This document shows positions 17,436 to 25,178 of a stretch of 37,401 nt of DNA, in pieces. This stretch comes from Desulfovibrionaceae bacterium (GTDB taxonomy: Bacteria > Desulfobacterota > Desulfovibrionia > Desulfovibrionales > Desulfovibrionaceae): assembly GCA_015709205.1 (NCBI GenBank), contig JACCQO010000031.1, positions 1-37,401 on the forward strand. Direction: 5' to 3'. The stretch's first letter is position 1. The number at the start of each line of letters is the position of its first letter. The notes beneath the pieces are model-generated. The model was not told the DNA's origin. It saw only the letters and a program-made list of their open reading frames with translations, and ran no database searches. The translations under genes were made by a program, and so were the position numbers.

Positions 17436-17450
17436 GCCGCCCCACCGGCC

Positions 17451-18506
17451 TCAGCGGCGGTCCTGGGTGCGGGCGAGGACCAGGGCGTCGACGCGGGCGG
17501 CCCCGGCGCGCAGCAGGGTACGGGCGGTTTCGTGCAGGGTGGAGCAGGTGGTGGCCACGTCGTCCACCACGAGGATGCGCTTGCCGCGCAGGGCGGAGGG
17601 GTCGGTGGCGGCAAAGGCGTTCTTGAGGTTGGTCTGGCGTTCGGCCAGGGGCAGGTTGGTCTGCGGCGTGGTGTGGCGCACGCGGGCGAGCAGGTGCGGC
17701 GCGAGCCGCGACAGGGGCGGAGACGGCAGGGGCGCTCGGGCGCCGTCGGGGTGGCGGCGCGCCGTGGCGGCCAGGACGCGGAGCATGGTGCGCGCGAGCT
17801 CGAGGCTCTGGTTGAAGCCGCGCCAGCGCAGGCGCGCTGCGTGCAGCGGCACGGGCACGACCAGGTCGTGGACCAAGGGAGCCCCGGCGACGTCCGGTTC
17901 GGGCCCGATCGCCCCCGGCAAGGGGGGCACGGCGAAAAAGGCGCGCGCGTAGGCGTCGGCGAGGAGCGCGCCGAGCAGGTGCTGGCGGCCCAGGTCGCGG
18001 TGGAGCTTGAAAAGCAGGATGTGCTCGCGCAGGTCGCCGTCGTAGGGGCCGTGGAAGGCCAGACGCGTCCAGGGCCGGGGCGCGAGGCGGCAGGGCCCGC
18101 AGAGATGTGCGCTTTCGCACGCGGCGACATCGAAAAGGACGCCGGGCCATGCGGCCGCCGGGCCGGGAGCGGGCTCACCGACGGGAGCGCAAGTCGTGGC
18201 CGGGCCGGGCGCGCCGAAAGTCCCTGGAGCCGCGCCCGCATCGGCCTCCGGATCCGGAGCCGGGTCCGGAGCCGGGGCCGTGCCCTCCTCGGCCGCTCCA
18301 CGCGGCGCGTAGGCCGACGAATAGCGCGCGCCGCACATGGGACAGCAGCCCTGCGCGTCGGGGGCCAGGGCGCGGGCGCAGTCCGGGCAGAGCGCGCCGC
18401 CCTCGGCCAGGGCGTGGCCGCAGGCCGGGCAGCGGCGGCGGTCGGCGCCCACGGCGCGGGCCAGGGCGGCGAGCAGGGAGCGCGGAAAGGCGGTGGCGGC
18501 GGACAT
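17451..18506 (-). CDS. ComF-family phosphoribosyltransferase-like protein
   Basis: This 351-residue protein has an N-terminal zinc-ribbon region (CPACGHALAEGGALCPDC, then CPMC and, further on, a CGPC). The C-terminal phosphoribosyltransferase fold carries the PRPP loop ILVVDDVATTCST (about 312-324). ComF proteins are needed for DNA uptake in naturally competent bacteria, but the family is widespread and its role in most species is unknown. Between the second zinc knuckle and the core, residues about 65-115 form an Ala/Pro/Gly-rich insert that lengthens it well beyond the common 220-250 residues. It lies 51 nt after the flavoprotein gene on the same strand. Confidence 0.88.
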   Translation of the reverse strand: MSAATAFPRSLLAALARAVGADRRRCPACGHALAEGGALCPDCARALAPDAQGCCPMCGARYSSAYAPRGAAEEGTAPAPDPAPDPEADAGAAPGTFGAPGPATTCAPVGEPAPGPAAAWPGVLFDVAACESAHLCGPCRLAPRPWTRLAFHGPYDGDLREHILLFKLHRDLGRQHLLGALLADAYARAFFAVPPLPGAIGPEPDVAGAPLVHDLVVPVPLHAARLRWRGFNQSLELARTMLRVLAATARRHPDGARAPLPSPPLSRLAPHLLARVRHTTPQTNLPLAERQTNLKNAFAATDPSALRGKRILVVDDVATTCSTLHETARTLLRAGAARVDALVLARTQDRR

Positions 18507-18557
18507 GGCGCTGGGTCTTGCGAGGATCGGGACGGATCGAGGATCGCCGGGCGGGCA

Positions 18558-19199
18558 TCAGGGCCGGGCGGCGGCCTCGCGAGCTGCGAGACTGCCGCTG
18601 GCTTCGAGCTGCTCGCACGCGGCCTCCAGGGCGCCCAGGTCGCCGGGCTCGTCCACGCCGCGGTAGAGATGGGTTCCGGCCAGTTCCAGATTGAAGGGTT
18701 CGAGGAAGTACTTGAGGGTCAACACCGCTCCGTCGAAAAGGCGCTCGCCCGCCGGACGCCCGGCCACCAGGGCAACCCAGGCCTTGCGGCGCGGCAGGGC
18801 GGCCAGGACGGCGTCGCCCGCGCGGCGGCGCTGGTAGAAGCTCTGGCCGCGATCGATGAAGGCCTTGAGGTGCGCGGGCAGGTGGTAGAAGAAGATCGGC
18901 GCGGCGAAGCAGACGAACGGGGCGCGGCACAGGGCGTCGAACAGGGGCGCGCTCTGGTCGCGGAGCGCGAGGGGGCAGCGGCCGTCCGGATCGTCGGCGC
19001 AGCAGGAGCAGGCCAGGCAGGGCAGCACCTGGTGGTCGCGCAGGTGGATGACGTGCGCCGCGGCCCCGGCCCGGACCGCGCCGCGGGCGAAGTGTTCGGC
19101 GGCGGCGTCCGAATTGCCGCCCGCGCGCGGGCTGCAGGCAAAGACCGCGCCGGTGCGGGCCCAGTCCACCTGGGCGGCGTCGATGCGCGTGTCGGGCAT
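18558..19199 (-). CDS. Flavodoxin-fold NAD(P)H:FMN reductase, iron-sulfur-flavoprotein-like
   Basis: This 213-residue protein has the FMN phosphate-binding loop CSPRAGGNSD (about 20-29) of the NADPH-dependent FMN reductase family. After the second strand comes a cysteine cluster, PCLACSCCADDPDGRC, whose C-x2-C-x2-C spacing plus a later Cys resembles the compact 4Fe-4S motif of archaeal and anaerobe iron-sulfur flavoproteins. It would move electrons from a reduced carrier to FMN and on to a small acceptor. ATG 19199 has AAAGGA 5 nt upstream, so the longer open frame to 19406 is not used. It follows the selenoprotein operon after a 286-nt gap and may have its own promoter. Confidence 0.85.
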   Translation of the reverse strand: MPDTRIDAAQVDWARTGAVFACSPRAGGNSDAAAEHFARGAVRAGAAAHVIHLRDHQVLPCLACSCCADDPDGRCPLALRDQSAPLFDALCRAPFVCFAAPIFFYHLPAHLKAFIDRGQSFYQRRRAGDAVLAALPRRKAWVALVAGRPAGERLFDGAVLTLKYFLEPFNLELAGTHLYRGVDEPGDLGALEAACEQLEASGSLAAREAAARP

Positions 19200-19485
19200 G
19201 CGATTCCTTTGGTTGCGGTGGCGCGCCGGCGGGCGCGGCGGAGGACGGCCAGCCCACCCGACGCCGGACGGGACCGTCCATCCAAAGAGTATAGCAGGAA
19301 GGGCGCGTTCCGGGAAGCCGGAACGCCATTTCGGAAAACCGCGCGCCCGGGGGCGCGCCGGTCGCGGTGCGCGCTCCCCTCCCCGACCCTGCCCGGCGTC
19401 CGTCAAAGGCGGCTCCGGGCCGGTTCCGGGCCAGTTTCAGGGCAGCCTCGGGGCACCTCGGGACAGCCTCGGGCCAGTCCGGTCC

Positions 19486-19722
19486 CTACTTGCGGGTGAA
19501 GCGGGCCAGCAGGCCGCCGCCCGCGTCGTCGGCCGGACCGGTGCTCATGCGCCAGTCCGTCTCCACGTAGAGCATGTGTTCGAGCTGGTCCAGGGAGCTT
19601 TCCTTGACCAGGGCCTCGACCACGTCACGCCGCCCGAATCGGAGGTACCAACTTACCTCCATGCCCACGCCTCAACACTTGTCGCGCAGGTCCACCCGCA
19701 AGGGTTCCGGTGTCCGGCTCAT
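19486..19722 (-). CDS. TusA/SirA-like selenoprotein (UGA = selenocysteine at codon 17)
   Basis: The reading frame starts at ATG 19722, which overlaps the stop of the metallo-beta-lactamase gene as ATGA. It runs MSRTPEPLRVDLRDKC, meets TGA at 19674-19672, and continues in the same frame to TAG for 78 residues. TusA-type sulfur carriers begin with a short strand, then DLRG-x-x-C-P-x-P-(V/L/M); here DLRDKC-U-GVGME puts selenocysteine exactly at the catalytic cysteine, preceded by an ordinary Cys. The length (78), the mid-protein helix-strand content and the C-terminal LLARFTRK also fit the family. A perfect stem-loop follows the TGA (see 19641-19660). Ordinary gene calling gives only a 60-residue fragment from GTG 19668 that lacks the active site. 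Its function is probably a redox-active chalcogen carrier. A readthrough-independent fragment is the alternative. Confidence 0.85.
19641..19660 (-). promoter_or_regulatory. Candidate bacterial SECIS stem-loop
   Basis: On the minus strand GGAGGTA pairs perfectly with TACCTCC around the loop AGTTGG. The stem starts 11 nt and the loop 18 nt after the in-frame TGA, inside the distance range known for bacterial SECIS elements. A G lies within the first two loop bases, as SelB recognition usually requires. The codons here (GTA, AGT, CGA) are rare elsewhere in this GC-rich window, which suggests selection on RNA structure. Confidence 0.8.
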
Positions 19723-20357
19723 AGATCGTTCCTGCTCATGAACTGGGTGAAGAAGGGGTTGTGCAGCCGCTCCTCGTGCACCGTGGTGGCCGGGCCGTGG
19801 CCGGAATGGAGCGCGGTTTCGCCCGGCAGGGTGAAGATGCGCTCGCGCACCGAGGCCAGCAGGTCCTCCAGGCTGCCGCCGGGAAAGTCCGTGCGGCCGA
19901 TGGACTGGCGGAAGATGAGGTCGCCCACGAAGGCCACGGCCGCGTCCGGAAAGTGGAAGGTCAGGCTCCCGGGCGTGTGCCCGGGCGTGGGCAGCACGTC
20001 GCAGGGTTGGCCCAGGAACTCGGTGCGGCCCGGGGCCAGGGGTTGCCAGTCGAAGGGCTCCACGCGCGGCGTGCCCATGAACCCGCCCATGCCCAGTTCG
20101 TTCTCCAGGAGGAAGGCGTCGTCCTGCGGGCCCAGGATGGGCGCGGACGTGGCCGCGGCCAGGGCGCGGCAGCCGTAGACGTGGTCGAAGTGGAAGTGGG
20201 TCACGAGGATGTGCGTCAGGCCCAGGCCGTTGGCCTTGAGGTGCCTGAGGACCGGCGCGGGGTCGCCCCCGGGGTCCACGACCACGGCGCCTTCATCCTG
20301 GCTGGCCACGAAACAGTTGGTCTGCAGCGGACCGATGGAAAAGACGGCGACCTTCAT
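19719..20357 (-). CDS. Metallo-beta-lactamase-fold hydrolase (glyoxalase II-like)
   Basis: This 212-residue enzyme has the metal motif THFHFDH (His54, His56, Asp58, His59), then His128 (TPGHTPGS), Asp147 (FVGDLIF) and His188 (HSGHGP), the full two-metal set of the GloB-like family. Related enzymes hydrolyse thioesters or oxidise persulfides. ATG 20357 is preferred; a TTG two codons upstream is closer to the AAGGAG site and remains possible. It starts 21 nt after the nitroreductase stop, and its own stop overlaps the selenoprotein start as ATGA, so translation of the two is coupled. That pairing suggests a shared thiol, persulfide or selenol substrate. Confidence 0.9.
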   Translation of the reverse strand: MKVAVFSIGPLQTNCFVASQDEGAVVVDPGGDPAPVLRHLKANGLGLTHILVTHFHFDHVYGCRALAAATSAPILGPQDDAFLLENELGMGGFMGTPRVEPFDWQPLAPGRTEFLGQPCDVLPTPGHTPGSLTFHFPDAAVAFVGDLIFRQSIGRTDFPGGSLEDLLASVRERIFTLPGETALHSGHGPATTVHEERLHNPFFTQFMSRNDL

Positions 20358-20378
20358 GCGCAACGGGCTCCTTGCGGG

Positions 20379-20900
20379 CTAGAATTGTTCGAGCAGGAAT
20401 TCGGAGAAGTCGCGCCGCGAGGACGCGCCCTTGGCCGCGGGGCGGCCCATGGCCACCACGGCCTGCAACTCGTAGCGCTCCGCGTCCAGGCCGAGGTCGG
20501 CGAGGACCTCCTTCTCGCGGGCCAGGATCTCGCCGATCCAGACCGCGCCGTAGCCCAGGGAGTGGGCGGCGAGCAGGATGTTCTGCAGGCACGCGCCCGC
20601 GGACTGGTGGTCCTTGCGCGTGTCGTAGGTCAGGGTGTTGTCCAGGAACACGCAGATGAGCGCGGCGGCGTTCTCGAGCATGGCCGTGTACTTGGTGCGC
20701 GAGGCCACGGTCTTCTTGCGCTCGTCCCCGGCGAAAAGCACCTGGAACTTCAGGGGCTGGTTGTTCTTGCCCGTGGGGGCCCAGCGCCCGGCGTCGAGGA
20801 TGCGGAGCATGTCGTCGCGGGAAACGGATTCGTCGGTGAACTTGCGGATCGAGCGCCGCTCGTGGATGGCGGCGAGCACGGGGGTGGGCTGGGTGGTCAT
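20379..20900 (-). CDS. Nitroreductase-family FMN oxidoreductase
   Basis: This 173-residue protein begins with the family motif ERRSIRKFTDESVSRDDM and has GRWAPTGKNNQPLKFQV and, later, GACLQNILLAAHSLGYGAVWIG, the conserved FMN-binding and dimer segments. It would reduce nitro, quinone or enone compounds with NAD(P)H and act as a homodimer. The ATG has GGAG 5 nt upstream. It is first in a tightly spaced operon with the metallo-beta-lactamase gene and the TusA-like selenoprotein, and a candidate promoter lies at 20988-21016. The natural substrate is unknown. Confidence 0.9.
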   Translation of the reverse strand: MTTQPTPVLAAIHERRSIRKFTDESVSRDDMLRILDAGRWAPTGKNNQPLKFQVLFAGDERKKTVASRTKYTAMLENAAALICVFLDNTLTYDTRKDHQSAGACLQNILLAAHSLGYGAVWIGEILAREKEVLADLGLDAERYELQAVVAMGRPAAKGASSRRDFSEFLLEQF

Positions 20901-20987
20901 TGCGTCTCCGGGGTTCTGTTGGCGGACGCCGCGAAAAAGGGACCTGCGCCGGATACGGTGGACGCGGGCGCGCGGCGCTGTCCCAAA

Positions 20988-21016
20988 GGGATAAAACACC
21001 GGTGCGGCCCTGGCAA
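20988..21016 (-). promoter_or_regulatory. Candidate promoter of the nitroreductase-MBL-selenoprotein operon
   Basis: On the minus strand TTGCCA (21016-21011) and TATCCC (20993-20988) are 17 nt apart, about 90 nt upstream of the nitroreductase ATG. A TTTTAT variant of the -10 overlaps it. The evidence is base matches only. Confidence 0.3.
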
Positions 21017-21199
21017 GGCCATGCGGACCTGGCGAAAATCGCGCGCGGGGCGACAGCCCGGGGCCAGGTCGGGACTGCGCGCCGACGGGGACGGGCCCGG
21101 GCCGGGGGCGGCCCGGACGGCGACGCCCCGGAGCCCGCGCGCGGCCCCATGCAGTTTGGCGGTTGTGCAAATCCGTCACTGACGATATGACATCCCTCC

Positions 21200-23608
21200 A
21201 TGAAGGCCGCCAAGGACATCTTCTTCAGTCCCAAGGTAACGCTGACCCGGCGCGACCTCATCGACTTCGAGCCCGTGCTCGAGGACGCCATGGCCGGGTT
21301 TCTTCCCTTCGAGACCTACAGTCTGTACTTCCCGCAGACCCTGGAGGGCCAGGAGCTGGCCCCGGACCGCGCCGTGCTGCTGCCGGACGAGCGCAAGGCC
21401 CTGGTGCCCTTGACCCTGGACGCCGAGCTCATGGGCGTGTTCGTGGCCCGCGGGGCGCACGTGCAGGCCCCGCGCACCATGGAGCGCCTCCTGCCCCAGG
21501 TGGCCACCCTGTGCCTGGAGAAGCTGCTGCTCTACAAGATGGGCATCACCGACCCGCTGACCGGGCTGGCCAACGGCCGCCGCCTGCTGGAGACCCTGGC
21601 CCGGGAGATCCGCATCGTGCGCGATTGCCTGCGCCCCGCGTCGCGCCCGGGCACGGCGGAGCTGCCCGAGCCCTGCTACCGCGCGCGGCTCGCCGTGGCC
21701 CTGCTGCGACTGGACAACCTGGAGCGCGTGAACCACGCGCACGGCTTTCCCCTGGGCGACGCGCTCATCGCGCGCACGGCCGAGGCGCTGGCCCCGCACC
21801 TGCCCCCCCAGGCCGTGGCCGGGCGCAAGGACGACTGCTTTGTGGTCTGCCTGCCGGACGGATCGCCGGGCCAGGCGCGCAGGCTGCTGGAGGCGGCCAT
21901 GGCCGACATGGCCGAGGTGCGCCTGGCGGACACGCTCACGGGCGAGCGCGTGCGCGCGGACATTTCCGGCGGCTTCGCGGCCTACCCGCGGGACATGGAG
22001 GGCCGCCTCTTCGAGCGGCCCGTGGCCGAACAGGCGCGCATGCTCCTGCGCAAGGCCAAGAAGGCCGCGCAGGTCTGCCGCGAAAACGGCGGCCGCCAGC
22101 CCTTCGGCTTCAGCCAGATCCTGGGCGAGGGCGGCAAGGTGGTGGAATCGCTCCCGGCCGAACGGCTGGTGGTCAACCTGGGCCGCGAGGTGGACGTGCG
22201 CGAGGGCCAGCGCTTCCTGGCCTGGTCGCCGGACGCGGACCCGGCCGGGACCAACGGCGACCGCCGCTCCCCGGCCTACAAGGGCGAACTCATCGTCATG
22301 GAGACGGGCGAGCGCCAGTCCCTGGCCGAAATCATCCACCACGCGGACCCGGCCTGGCCCATCGGGCCCGGCGACCGGCTGACCCTGCTTTCCGAGCGCG
22401 GCGGCCAGGCCGACCCGGCCGCGCGCGACGCCGGGGCCAACGGCGACGAGGCCAAGCGCGACCCGCTCACCGGGCTCTACTCCTACCGCGCCTTCCTGCG
22501 CCGCTGGACGCGCGAGCGGGAGAACTGCGCGCGGTTCGCCCTGGCCCTGGTGCGCCTGGAGGGCGACGTGGCCGGGGCCGACGACGTCCACGCCAACGCC
22601 GGGCAGCGCGCGGCCGAGGCCGCGGACCTGGCCGCGCGCGTGCTGGGCGAAAAGGCGCTCGGCGGCCGCCACGGCCTGGGCAGCCTGATCTATTTCGTGC
22701 CCGACGCGGACCAGGCCGGGGCCATGCGCGCCTTCAACGAGCTGCACCGGCGCATCGGCGAGGAGTTGGGCGTGGAGGCCGTGATCGGCGCGTACTGCCA
22801 CCCGTTCCTCAACTACCGCATGGCCGACGCGCCGGACAACGCGCGCAAGGCCCTGGAATACGCCGCGCTGCTGCCGCCGCCGCGCGTGGGGCTGTTCGAC
22901 TCGCTGGCCGTGACCATCAGCGCGGACCGGCTCTTCAGCCGGGGCGACCTCTACGGGGCCATCGAGGAGTACAAGATCGCCCTGCTGGCCGATGAGGGCA
23001 ACAACCTGGCGCGCAACTCCCTGGGCATCTGCCAGGCGCGCCTGGGCCGCCTGCTGGAGGCGCGCAACCTCTTCGAGGAGGCCGTGCGCCGCGACCCAGC
23101 GGACGTCATGGCCCTGTACAACCTGGGCTTCGCCTGCCACAAGCTGGCCGAGGACGACGAGGCCCGCGCGGCCTACCTGCGCTGCCTGGAACTGCAGCCC
23201 GGACACCTTTTCGCCCACATCCGCCTGGGCCGCCTGGCCGAGCGCGCCGGGGACCTCCCGGCCGCGCGCCGGCGCTACGAGACCGCGGCGGCCATCGAGG
23301 GCGGCCAGGGCATCACGCGGCGCTACCTGGCGCGCCTGGCCCTGCTGGAAGGCGACGCCGAGGGCGCGCGCGAGCTGCTGCACCAAGCCCTGATCCACGA
23401 TCCGCGCGACGCGGCCAGCCTGCACCTGATGGCCAAGATCTGCCTGGACGCGGGCGACGACCCCGAAGTGGCCGAGGCCTTCGCGCGCCAGAGCGCGGCG
23501 CTGAGCCCGGCGAACAAGGCCTTCTGGCTGGAGCTGGCCCGGGCCTGCGAGGCCACGGGCAAGACCGCCGACGCCTCCGCCGCCATGGCCAAGGCCATGG
23601 CCCTGTAA
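21200..23608 (+). CDS. Two degenerate GGDEF domains fused to TPR repeats
   Basis: This 802-residue cytoplasmic protein has a first GGDEF-like domain at about 115-290 (DPLTGLANGRRLLETL, with GRKDD where GG(D/E)EF belongs). A second lies at about 420-570 (DPLTGLYSYRAFLRRW, with no recognisable active-site motif), followed by at least five TPR-like repeats from about 575 to the end. Lacking both active sites, it is unlikely to make cyclic di-GMP; it may bind a nucleotide or act as a scaffold through its TPRs. The start MKAAKDIFF is the first ATG in the frame, but its ribosome site is weak. It reads towards the acetolactate decarboxylase gene 40 nt downstream and may be in one operon with it. Confidence 0.83.
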   Translation: MKAAKDIFFSPKVTLTRRDLIDFEPVLEDAMAGFLPFETYSLYFPQTLEGQELAPDRAVLLPDERKALVPLTLDAELMGVFVARGAHVQAPRTMERLLPQVATLCLEKLLLYKMGITDPLTGLANGRRLLETLAREIRIVRDCLRPASRPGTAELPEPCYRARLAVALLRLDNLERVNHAHGFPLGDALIARTAEALAPHLPPQAVAGRKDDCFVVCLPDGSPGQARRLLEAAMADMAEVRLADTLTGERVRADISGGFAAYPRDMEGRLFERPVAEQARMLLRKAKKAAQVCRENGGRQPFGFSQILGEGGKVVESLPAERLVVNLGREVDVREGQRFLAWSPDADPAGTNGDRRSPAYKGELIVMETGERQSLAEIIHHADPAWPIGPGDRLTLLSERGGQADPAARDAGANGDEAKRDPLTGLYSYRAFLRRWTRERENCARFALALVRLEGDVAGADDVHANAGQRAAEAADLAARVLGEKALGGRHGLGSLIYFVPDADQAGAMRAFNELHRRIGEELGVEAVIGAYCHPFLNYRMADAPDNARKALEYAALLPPPRVGLFDSLAVTISADRLFSRGDLYGAIEEYKIALLADEGNNLARNSLGICQARLGRLLEARNLFEEAVRRDPADVMALYNLGFACHKLAEDDEARAAYLRCLELQPGHLFAHIRLGRLAERAGDLPAARRRYETAAAIEGGQGITRRYLARLALLEGDAEGARELLHQALIHDPRDAASLHLMAKICLDAGDDPEVAEAFARQSAALSPANKAFWLELARACEATGKTADASAAMAKAMAL

Positions 23609-23648
23609 CCGGTTTCCGGCCCCTCAACCCCCAACCCCAGGAACCGTC

Positions 23649-24494
23649 ATGCGCCTGCTCATCGCCGTGCTCGTGGCCTTGCTGCTCTCCCCGCTGGCCT
23701 TTGCCGACAACGAAACCGCGGTCCCGGACACCCCGGCCGCGCCCCAGGCCGCGACCGCGCAGGCCGACGGAACGCCCCCCGTTCCGGCGGACAAGGACCT
23801 GCTCTGGCAGGTCTCGACCATCGACGCCCTGCTCTCCGGGGTCTACGACGGGCACACGACCTTTGCCGAACTGGCCCGACACGGCGGCTTCGGCATCGGC
23901 ACCTTCGACGCGCTGGACGGCGAGATGGTCGCCACCGGCGGCAAGTTCTTCCAGGTGCGCGCCGACGGCCGCGCCAGCCTGGTGGACATGAAGCAGACCA
24001 CGCCCTTTGCCTGCGTCACGCACTTCGACCCGGAAATCTTCATCGCCGTGGACAAGGTCGAAAGCCTGAAGGACCTGCTCGCGCGCATCGATCCCTACCT
24101 GCCGGGCCGGAACATGTTCTACGCCATCAAGGTCACCGGGGCCTTCGACCACGTGAAGACGCGCTCGGTGCCGCGCCAGGAGAAGCCCTACCCGCCGCTG
24201 GCCGAGGTGACCAAGCACCAGCCCGAGTTCGAGATCGAGAACCGCGGCGGCGACATCGTGGGCATCTTCTCTCCGCCGTTCGTCAAGCAGATCGGCGTGC
24301 CCGGCTACCACCTGCACTACATCACCGAGGACAGGCTCGCGGGCGGGCACCTGCTGGACGTGCGCGGCCACGACCTGGTGGTCGCCGTGGACGTGACCCC
24401 GCGCTTCACCCTGGTGCTGCCGGACCAGGAACAGTTCCAGAAGGTGGACTATTCCAAGGACAAGAGCGAGGAGCTCAAGAAGGTCGAAAAGTAG
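23649..24494 (+). CDS. budA: Alpha-acetolactate decarboxylase, exported
   Basis: This enzyme converts (S)-2-acetolactate to (R)-acetoin and CO2. The 281-residue protein has a clear signal peptide (RLLIAVLVALLLSPLAFA, cleaved before DNET), a short Ala/Pro linker and a full BudA/AlsD domain from about residue 55. The zinc ligands are present with the family spacing: H-x-H-x10-H in GYHLHYITEDRLAGGHLLD. It would act in the periplasm, unlike the cytoplasmic enzyme of enterobacteria. No acetolactate synthase is nearby, so its substrate must be exported or supplied from outside. A strong terminator follows. The symbol names the family; the physiological role here is open. Confidence 0.9.
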   Translation: MRLLIAVLVALLLSPLAFADNETAVPDTPAAPQAATAQADGTPPVPADKDLLWQVSTIDALLSGVYDGHTTFAELARHGGFGIGTFDALDGEMVATGGKFFQVRADGRASLVDMKQTTPFACVTHFDPEIFIAVDKVESLKDLLARIDPYLPGRNMFYAIKVTGAFDHVKTRSVPRQEKPYPPLAEVTKHQPEFEIENRGGDIVGIFSPPFVKQIGVPGYHLHYITEDRLAGGHLLDVRGHDLVVAVDVTPRFTLVLPDQEQFQKVDYSKDKSEELKKVEK

Positions 24495-24528
24495 CGGTCG
24501 GCCCCGGTCGGAATCGTCAAAAAATGCA

Positions 24529-24564
24529 GGGCGCGCCCGGCCGGACCGGACGCGCCCTTTTTTT
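24529..24564. terminator. Bidirectional rho-independent terminator
   Basis: GGGCGCG and CGCGCCC pair around a GC-rich loop that contains a CCGG/CCGG pairing, and seven T residues follow on the plus strand. On the other side an A tract (24519-24524) gives a T tract for the convergent marR transcript. Confidence 0.85.
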
Positions 24565-24594
24565 CGGCGCGAAGATCGAGGCGCGGACCGGACG

Positions 24595-25119
24595 TCAGAG
24601 CGCGCGCACGGCCTTGGCCAGCAGCGCGGCCAGGATCGCCGCCTCGCCGGGCTCCAGGGCCGCGGTGATCTCCGCGGTCAACCGGCGGTGCTGACGGTCG
24701 TGCTCGGCGAAATACTCGCTCCCGCGCGCCGTGAGCTCCACGAAGACCACGCGCCGGTCGCGCGCGTCGCGCCTGCGCTCGGCCAGGCCGCGCGCCTCCA
24801 GCTTATCCACGACCACGGTCATGGTCCCGGTGGTCACGCCCATGCGCCCGGCCAGTTCCTTCATGCGCAGCGGCCCCTGCGCGCCCAGGATCTCCACCGC
24901 GTGCATCTGCGGCAGGGTCACGCCCTTGCCGCGCACCACCCCGTGCTCCCACGACGACAGCTTCTCATAGAACTCCACAAGCACGTCCGTAAGGACGCGA
25001 TCGGCCCCGGCGTCGAGCTGCGCGCCCTCCGGCCCGGAGGCGTTGCTACGCCCGGTGGATTCAGGGTATCCCGTCGCTACCGCGGGGGCCAGCCCCGCGC
25101 GTCCGTCCTCTCGTCTCAT
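24595..25119 (-). CDS. MarR-family transcriptional regulator
   Basis: This 174-residue protein has a winged helix-turn-helix at about 70-135 (PLRMKELAGRMGVTTGTMTVVVDKLEARGLAERRRDARDRR, with the DxRxR wing) and helical dimerisation ends. The first about 35 residues are poorly conserved in look; ATG 25119 with a GAGGGA site is used, though a later start is possible. It lies 59 nt downstream of the His-rich transporter gene on the same strand and probably regulates it. A palindrome overlapping the transporter promoter (25960-25972) is a candidate binding site. The ligand is unknown; metal, phenolic compounds or oxidants are typical for the family. Confidence 0.87.
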   Translation of the reverse strand: MRREDGRAGLAPAVATGYPESTGRSNASGPEGAQLDAGADRVLTDVLVEFYEKLSSWEHGVVRGKGVTLPQMHAVEILGAQGPLRMKELAGRMGVTTGTMTVVVDKLEARGLAERRRDARDRRVVFVELTARGSEYFAEHDRQHRRLTAEITAALEPGEAAILAALLAKAVRAL

Positions 25120-25178
25120 GTCCCGTCCCTCGTGTTGCGGCCGCCGCGCCGGGCGGGCGGCGGCCCGTCGGTCCGCGT

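Larger units (their letters stand above)
16899..17450. other. Intergenic region, chemoreceptor / comF convergent
   Basis: No gene is supported in these 552 bases. The first part (16915-17066) is a dense series of inverted repeats. The middle (17067-17320) is of mixed composition with no recognised element. The last part (17324-17435) is a copy of the composite hairpin repeat that follows the comF stop codon. Confidence 0.6.

Noticed and set aside
19486-19668. A 60-residue hypothetical gene starting at GTG 19668 or ATG 19662
   Set aside because: The same frame extends through one TGA to an ATG that overlaps the upstream stop, and the SECIS-like hairpin lies where a separate start would be.
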